Positions 1 through 4,618 of a stretch of DNA of 5,002 bases are shown here, piece by piece. The position numbers were made by a program, and so were the translations under genes. Source of the DNA: an uncultured Desulfuromonadales bacterium (GTDB lineage Bacteria; Desulfobacterota; Desulfuromonadia; Desulfuromonadales; Geopsychrobacteraceae); assembly GCA_945788205.1 (NCBI GenBank), contig CALZLE010000415.1, positions 1 to 5,002 on the forward strand. Reading direction: 5' to 3'. The stretch's first letter is position 1; each line of letters begins with the position of its first letter. The notes beneath the pieces were generated by a model. It was not told the origin of the DNA. It did no database searches and was given only the letters and a program-made list of their open reading frames with translations.

Positions 1-340
1 AGCAAGGGCGCAGCGAAACTCCACATCGGACTGGATGCCGATAGCTACCTGCCTGCGTTTGTCGATCTGACCGAGGGCAAGGAGCATGAAATCAACATGG
101 CCAGAGAGCTGGAGTTGCCCAAGGGCTCATATGTTGTTTTCGACCGTGGTGATACCGATTACGCCTGGCATCAGGAACTCTGCGAAGAGGAAATCTGTTT
201 CGTTACCCGGCTCAAGCGCAATGCTGTGACGATTCCTGGTCTGAAACGCAGAGGGCGTAAAAGCCCCGGTGTACTTACAAGATCAGCAGGTTCAGCTCAA
301 GAGAGGTGGCCCCGGTTGTCTGAACAACCATCTCCTGTTT
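1..340 (+). pseudogene. IS4-family transposase, internal fragment, frameshifted
   Basis: Frame 1 is open from the first base, so the 5' part lies outside the window. The fragment reads KLHIGLDADSYLPAF, then LTEGKEHEIN, then VVFDRGDTDYAWHQEL and FVTRLKRNA, the middle of an IS4-type DDE transposase. The Asp of the FDRG motif (near codon 46 of the visible part) is the likely second catalytic Asp. The family usually has Tyr after FDRG; here it is Asp (GAT). After KRRGRKSPGVLT the frame is lost: dropping one A near 279-281 restores the family-like TDQQVQLK, so a single-base insertion is likely. The C-terminal part, with the Y-R-E-K signature and the catalytic Glu, is not found. An IS3-family element begins at about 341. 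The family call is firm; the exact right limit is not. It is not expected to make active transposase. Confidence 0.8.
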
Positions 341-360
341 TATAAGTGGATTCTACCTTC
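341..360 (+). repeat. Candidate terminal inverted repeat, orfB-distal end of first IS3 element
   Basis: TATAAGTGGATTCTACCTTC matches the minus-strand start of the other end, TGTAAGTGGATGAGCCTTCC, over TAAGTGGAT. It also matches over CCTTC with a one-base offset. IS3 elements usually begin with TG, so the TA here would be one substitution from that. It lies 6 to 25 bases beyond the orfB stop codon. Confidence 0.5.
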
Positions 361-365
361 ATCGT

Positions 366-1193
366 TTAAGCCGCCTGTGTCTGTGACAGCATGCTGAAGT
401 AAACCTGATCCGGTGTTCGGCCGTCAAGGCTCGAATGTGGCCTTCGGCTGTTGTAAAAGTTGAAGTAACGTTTCAATCCAGTTCTAACCGCTGTTGCTGA
501 TTCGTAGGCGCGCAGATAAATATCTTCGTATTTCACCGAGCGCCACAATCTTTCGACAAAGACATTATCACGCCAAGATCCTTTTCCGTCCATGCTAATA
601 CGGATGCCATTTTTCTTGAGAGATCCAGTAAATGCCTACGAGGTAAACTGGCTCCCCTGATCGGTGTTCACGATCTCTGGTCTCCCGTATTGAGCAATGG
701 CAACTTCGACGGCTTCCAGGCAGAGGTGAACGTCCATGGTGATTGAAACCTTCCATGACAACACCCGGCGCGTGAACCAATCGACAACGGCTACCAGATA
801 AACAAACCCTCGGGCCATCAGGAGATACGTGATGTCCATTGCCCAGGCCTGGTTGGGCCGGGTTATAGCCATGCTCCGCAGCAGATAAGGGTAAATCTTG
901 CGCCCAACGCCAGGCTTTGTTGTCCGTGGCTTGCGGTACAGGGCTTCAATACCTATCCGTTTCATCAACGTCGCAACATGCTTGCGGCCGAGGCAATAGC
1001 CTTCTTGCTTCAAGAGATCCCTCAGCTTGCGCGCTCCGGCAAAGGGATAGTCCAGATGCAAACGATCAATCCGCTTCATCAGCTCTTGATCAAAATCTGA
1101 GACAGGTCGTGGCAAATAGTAAACACTGCCCCGACTGATGCCAACAGTCTTGGCCTGCTTGCTGATCGGCAACGGGTGGTTACGGTCAATCAT
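366..1193 (-). pseudogene. IS3-family transposase orfB (DDE integrase), interrupted by TAG at codon 186
   Basis: The frame has 275 sense-length codons from ATG at 1193 to TAA at 366-368, and is broken only by TAG at 636-638. Residues 1-100 are the HTH_21-like region (KQAKTVGISRGSVYYL, then DYPFAGARKLRDLL). The rve integrase core follows, with Asp120 in WAMDITYL, Asp178 in NTDQGSQF and Glu214 in VFVERLWRSVKYED. The last two are 35 residues apart, as in DD(35)E enzymes. Codon 186 follows SQFTS and precedes AFTG; the family normally has Glu there, so GAG to TAG is the simplest explanation. The first piece (185 aa) lacks the catalytic Glu. The second piece starts at ATG 593 and carries only that Glu and the C-terminal YNSRRPHSSLDGRTP region. 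The ATG overlaps the orfA stop as ATGA. Confidence 0.9.
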
Positions 1194-1492
1194 TTTTTTG
1201 CGCCCGGCAACCCCGCCCTGGTGAGCGCTCCTTCTAAAAAATCATTCTCCAGGGTCAATTCGCCAATCTTGGCGTGCAAGGTCTTGACGTCCACCGAAGG
1301 CTCCTTAGTTCCTCCCTGTTCGAGAACGCTTGAGGCCTGCTCCAGCAGTTGGCTCTTCCACTGGGCTATCTGGTTTGGATGAACATCAAACTTCTGAGAT
1401 AACTCAGTGATGGTCTGCTCCCCTTTAACAGCAGCCAGGGCCACCTTGGACTTGAATGCCGGTGAGTGGTTCCTCCGGGGGCGTCTGCTCAT
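1190..1492 (-). CDS. IS3-family transposase orfA (DNA-binding subunit)
   Basis: A 100-residue protein, basic at the N terminus (MSRRPRRNHSPAFKSKVAL), followed by a helix-turn-helix of the HTH_Tnp_1 type. ELSQKFDVHPNQIAQWKSQL, roughly residues 31-50, is the recognition part. The C-terminal half (KTLHAKIGELTLENDFLEGAL) has the leucine-rich, coiled-coil character used for dimer formation in IS3 OrfA proteins. The ATG at 1492 is preceded by GAGGAG (minus strand, 1499-1504) at a 6-base distance, which supports this start. The 3' end overlaps orfB through A7 and ATGA. OrfA alone binds the ends and usually restrains transposition; OrfAB is the active enzyme. This frame looks undamaged. Confidence 0.9.
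   Translation of the reverse strand: MSRRPRRNHSPAFKSKVALAAVKGEQTITELSQKFDVHPNQIAQWKSQLLEQASSVLEQGGTKEPSVDVKTLHAKIGELTLENDFLEGALTRAGLPGAKK
1193..1199 (-). other. A7 slippery heptamer for -1 frameshift between orfA and orfB
   Basis: On the minus strand seven A residues run directly into TG, so that orfA ends GCA AAA AAA TGA while the -1 frame reads AAA AAA ATG ATT. Slippage would join ...GAKK to MIDRNHP and make the OrfAB fusion. The overlapping ATGA also allows coupled re-initiation of free OrfB. The run is in the usual IS3 position; no stimulatory stem was confirmed. Confidence 0.7.
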
Positions 1493-1533
1493 AATAAGCT
1501 CCTCTCTTTTCTGACATCACTGTGCCAAAGATT

Positions 1534-1553
1534 GGAAGGCTCATCCACTTACA
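1534..1553 (-). repeat. Candidate terminal inverted repeat, orfA-proximal end of first IS3 element
   Basis: On the minus strand this reads TGTAAGTGGATGAGCCTTCC, beginning with the usual TG. It pairs imperfectly with 341-360. It sits 41 bases upstream of the orfA start, a normal leader length for an IS3 element. Confidence 0.5.
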
Positions 1554-1621
1554 GATCTGTTCAAATTCCTGGGGCCGGCTCTATTTTCAAATCCTGGTAC
1601 TACAACGACCTTTGAGTTCCA
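1554..1621. other. Spacer between IS3 end and radical SAM gene; possible IS4 tail
   Basis: No gene. GGGGCC at 1571-1576 and TGTTCA at 1558-1563 are inverted matches to GGCCCC at 308-313 and TGAACA at 321-326 on the other side of the IS3 element. On the + strand 1554-1580 can be read as DLFKFLGPA. That loosely resembles the hydrophobic tail of some IS4-type transposases, so the missing IS4 3' end might survive here; this is weak. No G+C-rich hairpin with a T-run was found to end the radical SAM transcript. Confidence 0.3.
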
Positions 1622-2725
1622 CTATACGGCCAGATCCAGCTCTATGATTTCTTCGTAATCATCAAACCAGTAGGCCTCCGGGTTGCGTCGACAGACTACG
1701 GTCCGGCCTTCCTCATCCGGATTGGCGGCACGATGATAGCGGAAGATGATGAAATTCTCGGTCAAGCCGACCGCTTCCATTTTTCCCGACTTGTGCGACA
1801 TGACAAAGCGGGCGCGGCGAGCCAGGCCGCTGCACCCTTTGAGTGTATTGACAAAGGCGGAGTAGGCCTGTTCCAGCGGCAGGGTAAAGGTGAAATTCCC
1901 CTTGGTCGGACGGCACTGAAACACGTAATAAGGCGGGATGCCAAGATAGGAGAGCTTGTTGAACAGTTCACGCAAAACCACCGGATCGTCGTTGACACCC
2001 CGAATCAGCGGCGTCTGGCTGCAGACCTTGGTACCGGTTTTCAGAACCATTTTTAGGGTGCTAGCCGCCAAGTCATTGAGCTCACGTGGATGGTTGAAGT
2101 GAGTCATGACGTAAAGCTGCTTGTCGCCGTCGCTGATTTCTCCCATCAGTCTCAGCAAATCCGAGTCTCCGGCAATCCGCTGCGGGTCAAAGGCAGGTAT
2201 CTTGCTACCGATGCGGATGATCTTGACGTGCTCAATCTCCTGCAACCGGTAGAGGACTTTGGCCAATTTCTCGGTCGAAAGCAGCAGCGGGTCGCCGCCG
2301 GTAAGCAGAACGTTGCTGATTTCCGGATGTTGGCTGATGTACTCAATATCCTTGGAGATATCCCGCACCAGCTCCTGATTTCCTTTCAGGAAAAGACGCT
2401 TACGAAAGCAGAAACGACAGAAGGAACCGCACATATCTGTCAGTAGCAGCAGCGCGGTGTCGGGGTACTTGTGCTCCAGCCCAGGCAGGACCGTGTAGTC
2501 CGCCTCCCCGGACGCGTCGAGTTCGCCCCACTCTTCGAGTTCTGCTGGGTCCGGTATGGCAATGCGGCGAATCGGATCGGCCGGGTCATTCCAGTCAATC
2601 AGGGAGAGGTAGTAAGCGTTGCTTCGGAAGGCAAACCTGTCAGTCACTTGCTGCAAACGGCGACATTCAGCTTCGGTTAGCTGTGAAACCTGATCGATTT
2701 TGGTTAGATAGCGAGCAGTTATCAT
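1622..2725 (-). CDS. KamA-family (lysine 2,3-aminomutase-like) radical SAM protein, probable PLP enzyme
   Basis: A complete 367-residue cytoplasmic protein. ATG at 2725 has an excellent Shine-Dalgarno, GGGAGGTGA (minus strand, 2729-2737), which fixes the start. The radical SAM cluster is Cys99-x3-Cys103-x2-Cys106 (CGSFCRFCF), which would bind a 4Fe-4S cluster and S-adenosylmethionine. Family landmarks follow: LTGGDPLLL at 141-149, MTHFNHPRE at 207-215, QTPLIRGVND at 237-246 and PPYYVFQCRP at 264-273. Lys315 in SHKSGK is the likely PLP lysine (Lys337 of the clostridial enzyme). Known members move an amino group from C2 to C3 of an amino acid. Lysine 2,3-aminomutase binds lysine with Asp293 and Asp330; here the first is Arg272 and the second falls at about Met309/Ser310, so lysine is unlikely. 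It is shorter than the usual 410-440 residue aminomutases. EpmB-like activity is possible but not shown. It stands alone, flanked by IS debris. Substrate unknown. Confidence 0.88.
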   Translation of the reverse strand: MITARYLTKIDQVSQLTEAECRRLQQVTDRFAFRSNAYYLSLIDWNDPADPIRRIAIPDPAELEEWGELDASGEADYTVLPGLEHKYPDTALLLLTDMCGSFCRFCFRKRLFLKGNQELVRDISKDIEYISQHPEISNVLLTGGDPLLLSTEKLAKVLYRLQEIEHVKIIRIGSKIPAFDPQRIAGDSDLLRLMGEISDGDKQLYVMTHFNHPRELNDLAASTLKMVLKTGTKVCSQTPLIRGVNDDPVVLRELFNKLSYLGIPPYYVFQCRPTKGNFTFTLPLEQAYSAFVNTLKGCSGLARRARFVMSHKSGKMEAVGLTENFIIFRYHRAANPDEEGRTVVCRRNPEAYWFDDYEEIIELDLAV

Positions 2726-2737
2726 AAATCACCTCCC

Positions 2738-3041
2738 GGAGATTTGTAACAAGCAAACCTCAAATACAGAGACCAGCAAACAGACAGGCTCCCAGCCATG
2801 CGGCCTGAAAAAGGTCGAATCGCCTTACAATTTGTGTTTTTTTCAAAAGGATGGTTCTGATGCCCGAACGACCCACAGCATCACGTCAAGCGCAAACTCA
2901 AAATTCAGCGCGATCTAAAAAACTATTCCATTTATTTAACCTGATTGCAGGGAATGGTCAAGGAGGGGATTGGATTTTTGTTGAAAGCAAATAAACTGTC
3001 CGGAGTTGTAGCACAACATCCTTTCCATATCATGGTTGAAG
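2738..3041. other. Intergenic region without a convincing gene
   Basis: This stretch lies upstream of the radical SAM gene (minus strand) and upstream of the ISNCY-like fragment (+ strand), so it should hold the radical SAM promoter. I could not find a -35/-10 pair with good spacing on the minus strand. A 47-codon + strand frame runs from ATG 2851 (or 2860) to TAA 2994. It has no recognised motif and no well-placed ribosome-binding site, so it is not called. The part from about 2996 (TGTCCGGAGTTGTAGC) may already be the terminal region of the ISNCY-type element; its other end is absent. Confidence 0.4.
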
Positions 3042-3054
3042 CAGGAGGTTCACC

Positions 3055-3258
3055 ATGAAACGGGCGGAACTGCTACAGGAGATCCGAGCGATGAGATTCG
3101 AAGAAGCCTTCAGCATCTGGACCGAAGGCCGCATTACCCAAGAAGAGGCAGCTCGTATGCTTGTGGATGGGAATACCCAGGATTCAAGGCTCGATTCACC
3201 CTGTATATTTGTGAAGTCAACACACAATTGTTTTTCAAAAAGACGCGTTACTTTTTGA
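3055..3258 (+). pseudogene. ISNCY-type transposase, N-terminal fragment
   Basis: The frame opens at ATG 3055 behind a strong AGGAGG (3043-3048). Codons 1-36 give MKRAELLQEIRAMRFEEAF, then SIWTEGRITQEEAARML. This is the opening of ISNCY-family transposases, where the next residues are normally a GVCxRTFRRY helix-turn-helix. From codon 37 (3163) the match stops abruptly and the remaining 31 codons (VDGNTQDSRL and on) look unrelated, so a deletion or insertion joint lies at about 3160-3165. All catalytic parts are missing, and no other piece of the gene is seen in the window. The ribosome-binding site and start are intact, so a 67-residue leftover peptide could still be made. The family name rests on recalled sequence similarity, moderately sure. 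Confidence 0.65.
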
Positions 3259-3260
3259 AA
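3233..3260. repeat. Perfect 10-bp inverted repeat (A+T-rich hairpin)
   Basis: TTTCAAAAAG (3233-3242) and CTTTTTGAAA (3251-3260) are exact reverse complements around an 8-base loop. The stem has only two G:C pairs and no following T-run, so it is a poor intrinsic terminator. It lies just past the ISNCY-type fragment, in sequence of unknown origin (3163-3319). Confidence 0.6.
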
Positions 3261-3264
3261 CAGC

Positions 3265-3292
3265 TTGACAATGGTTCAGTTAAAAATAAAGA
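3265..3292 (+). promoter_or_regulatory. Candidate sigma-70 promoter upstream of second IS3 element
   Basis: TTGACA at 3265-3270 is an exact -35 hexamer. The best -10 at 16 bases is TAAAGA (3287-3292), only three of six matches. It lies 28 bases outside the proposed left end of the IS and could drive orfA from outside. The weak -10 makes this tentative. Two GAAACAGCTT direct repeats (3257-3266 and 3296-3305) bracket it. Confidence 0.25.
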
Positions 3293-3319
3293 TTAGAAAC
3301 AGCTTCTCCCTGTGTCACC

Positions 3320-3347
3320 TGTAACCATCCCTTAAAATAGAGCCAGC
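3320..3347 (+). repeat. Left terminal inverted repeat of second IS3 element
   Basis: Begins TGTAACCATCCCT and continues to TAGAGCCA. It is an imperfect inverted match to 4466-4492, with a one-base offset in the inner part. It starts with the TG typical of IS3 ends. Confidence 0.6.
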
Positions 3348-3397
3348 AATCTTTAGAGTTTTCCCGCATACTCAGACACCCTGGGGAGGACTCACAC

Positions 3398-3664
3398 GTG
3401 CGGAAAACTCGATTCAAAGAAACGCAGATCGTCAAAATACTCAAAGAAGTTGAAGCCGGTCGAGCTGTTAAGGATATTTGCCGTGAATACGGCATATCCG
3501 ACGCGACCTATTACAACTGGAAATCAAAATACGGTGGCATGGAAGCCTCCGATATCAAGCGTCTCAAAGAGGTCGAGGATGAGAATCGTAAGCTCAAGCA
3601 GATGTTTGCCGATCTCAGCCTCGTAAACAGGGCACTTAAAGATATCATCGAAAAAAAGCTCTAA
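3398..3664 (+). CDS. IS407-like IS3 transposase orfA (DNA-binding subunit)
   Basis: An 88-residue protein with a GTG start at 3398, placed by GGGGAGGA (3383-3390) seven bases upstream. The N terminus (RKTRFKETQIVKILKEVEAG) leads into a helix-turn-helix, VKDICREYGISDATYYNWKS, at about residues 24-43. KYGGMEASDIKRLKEVEDEN then opens the heptad-like leucine segment that ends in LKDIIEKKL. Both length and ending are normal for IS407-group OrfA. The reading frame is intact. It overlaps the orfB frame at the A7 run. OrfA binds IS ends and forms the N-terminal part of OrfAB. Confidence 0.9.
   Translation: MRKTRFKETQIVKILKEVEAGRAVKDICREYGISDATYYNWKSKYGGMEASDIKRLKEVEDENRKLKQMFADLSLVNRALKDIIEKKL
3651..3657 (+). 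other. A7 slippery run for -1 frameshift, second IS3 element
   Basis: Seven A residues follow ATCG in codons for IIEKKL. The 0 frame ends at TAA 3662-3664; a -1 shift continues KKALTPTEKRELVDYARQQH, the known joint of IS407-type OrfAB proteins. OrfB has no ATG near here, so the shift is the expected way to reach it. Confidence 0.7.
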
Positions 3665-4442
3665 CGCCGACGGAAAAGCGTGAGCTGGTCGATTATGCCC
3701 GGCAGCAGCATCGCTTGAGCCAGCGAGCCGCCTGCAAGGCATTGTCATTGAGTCGTTCGGTCTATAGCTATCGACCGAAGTCCAATAAAGATCAGCCGGT
3801 GATCGATCTGCTACAGGAGCTTGCTGGGAAATATCCTCGTTATGGGTTGCACAGGTGGAACCACAAACGGGTTCACCGTGTTTATTGCCACTTAAAGCTG
3901 AACTTCCGCCGCAAGGGCAAGAAACGATTGCCGAGTCGCAATCCACAACCCTTGGTGGTGCCCGGTCAGGCCAACCACTGTTGGTCCATCGATTTTATGA
4001 GTGATGCCCTTTGATGTGGGCGTCGCTTCCGTACTTTTAATGTGATCGACGATTTCAATCGCGAGGCCTTGGCGATTGAGGTCGATTTGAACCTGCCCGC
4101 AGAACGAGTCATCCGCACGCTGGAGCGGGTTGTTGCCTGGCGCGGTTATCCGACAAAACTGCGCATGGATAACGGGCCAGAATTTATATCGCTGAAGCGG
4201 GCAACCTGGGCTGAAGACAATAATGTCGAACTAGAGTTCATCAAGCCCGACAAACCGACCCAGAACTCATTCATCGAGAGATTCAACCGAACCTTTCGAG
4301 ATGAGATTTTGGACTTTTATGTTTTTCATCGTTTGTCGGAGGTTCGTGAAGTCACCGACAATTGGATTATCGAATACAACGGAATCAGAGCCCATGATTC
4401 ACTGGGAAACTGACGCCGAAAGAATATTTGGAAGCACAATAA
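3658..4442 (+). pseudogene. IS407-like IS3 transposase orfB, with three lesions
   Basis: This is the DDE subunit, entered by -1 frameshift from orfA. The -1 frame begins ALTPTEKRELVDYARQQH and the matches continue to WSIDFMSDAL. TGA at 4012-4014 then replaces a Trp codon (TGG) that the family has before CGRRFRTFNVIDDFNREA. The DDE residues themselves remain: Asp in WSIDF, Asp in RMDNGPEF, and Glu in SFIERFNRT 35 residues later. Two other faults are visible. About a dozen codons are missing between KYPRYG (near 3848) and HRWNHKRVHRVY. One C is also missing near 4410, so that SLGN meets TGA instead of continuing to LTPKEYLEAQ and TAA at 4440-4442. The deleted residues and normal codons are recalled from the family, not aligned here. 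No active product is expected. Confidence 0.88.
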
Positions 4443-4465
4443 ACCGCCGGAAAGCTCTATGAATC

Positions 4466-4492
4466 GGTGGCCCTAAAAGAGGGATCTTTACA
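4466..4492 (-). repeat. Right terminal inverted repeat of second IS3 element
   Basis: On the minus strand this begins TGTAAAGATCCCT and continues to TAGGGCCA. It pairs with 3320-3347. It lies 24 to 50 bases beyond the expected orfB stop. Confidence 0.6.
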
Positions 4493-4502
4493 CTTTGACC
4501 TC

Positions 4503-4530
4503 GCCAAAAGAGGGGATTTTTATTCGACAT
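4503..4530. repeat. Second copy of the IS-end-like motif outside the IS3 element
   Basis: GCCAAAAGAGGGGATTTTTA (4503-4522), then TTCGACAT. It resembles the adjacent IS end (GCCCTAAAAGAGGGATCTTTACA, 4470-4492) in direct orientation, sharing AAAAGAGGG and GAT-CTTTA/TTTTTA. It could be part of a longer end, the end of another element (multiple end repeats are seen in IS21-type elements), or a leftover from an earlier insertion. Confidence 0.35.
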
Positions 4531-4569
4531 GGCACTACAAAACTACATAAAATCACTATAAATCATTTT

Positions 4570-4581
4570 ACGATATATCGT
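4570..4581. repeat. 12-bp perfect palindrome
   Basis: ACGATATATCGT is its own reverse complement. It lies in the A+T-rich spacer, 38 bases past the acyltransferase stop codon. That position argues against a promoter operator for that gene. Function unknown; chance is possible in A+T-rich sequence. Confidence 0.35.
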
Positions 4582-4618
4582 GCTCACTTGAATATAGTCT
4601 TATCAGCGTACTAAAAAA

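Larger units (their letters stand above)
341..1553 (-). mobile_element. IS3-family insertion sequence, complete length but with a nonsense mutation
   Basis: This is a typical two-frame IS3 element read on the minus strand: orfA (1492 to 1190), an A7 slippery run, and orfB (1193 to 366). The proposed ends are TATAAGTGGAT at 341-351 and, on the minus strand, TGTAAGTGGAT at 1553-1543. Each is followed by an imperfect CCTTC match, giving about 1213 bp, a normal IS3 size. The exact ends are inferred. Further outward matches (GGCCCC and TGAACA on both sides) leave open a longer element. No 3-4 bp target duplication is visible with the ends chosen. The left flank is IS4 transposase sequence, while the right flank leads into the radical SAM gene. 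The orfB stop codon means it is probably unable to move without help from another copy. Confidence 0.75.
3320..4492 (+). mobile_element. IS3-family (IS407-like) insertion sequence, degenerate
   Basis: A second IS3 element, unrelated at subgroup level to the first. It has orfA (3398-3664), an A7 slippery run and a damaged orfB (to 4442). The ends are recognised by inverted similarity: TGTAACCATCCCTTAAAATAG at the left and, on the other strand, TGTAAAGATCCCTCTTTTAG at the right. These share TGTAA, ATCCCT and TAGxGCCA with one offset. Length is about 1173 bp, slightly short for the group, in line with the internal deletion in orfB. No matching 4-bp flanks are seen (CACC on the left, CTTT on the right). 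Three separate lesions in orfB show it is an old, dead copy. Confidence 0.78.

Noticed and set aside
636..638. TAG as a pyrrolysine codon
   Set aside because: The family has Glu at this site and GAG to TAG is one change. Nothing in the window points to pyrrolysine use, so a plain nonsense mutation is simpler.
595..780. Minus-strand frame of 61 codons overlapping orfB of the first IS3 element
   Set aside because: It is in a different frame from the DDE core, which reads through the same bases with catalytic Asp178.
1733..2056. Open frame of 107 codons on the + strand, with further + strand frames at 2090-2446 and 2471-2680
   Set aside because: They lie antisense to the radical SAM gene, which has clear motifs and a ribosome-binding site. 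They show no recognisable domains.
2851..2994. 47-codon + strand frame in the intergenic region
   Set aside because: No motif, no well-placed ribosome-binding site and no recognisable family; a frame this short is expected by chance.
3036..3296. 86-codon + strand frame overlapping the ISNCY-type fragment
   Set aside because: It runs in another frame through the same bases that encode the recognisable transposase start, and lacks the strong ribosome-binding site that precedes 3055.
3524..3946. Minus-strand frame of 140 codons
   Set aside because: It is antisense to orfA and orfB of the second IS3 element, whose translations match the family closely; the antisense protein has no motif.
4012..4014. 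TGA as selenocysteine or reassigned Trp
   Set aside because: The family residue is Trp, and the same gene has a deletion and a frameshift. The second element's orfA and the other genes show ordinary stop use, so decay explains it.
341..4492. Composite transposon carrying the radical SAM gene between two IS3 elements
   Set aside because: The two IS3 elements belong to different subgroups with different ends and opposite orientation, so one transposase could not mobilise the segment.
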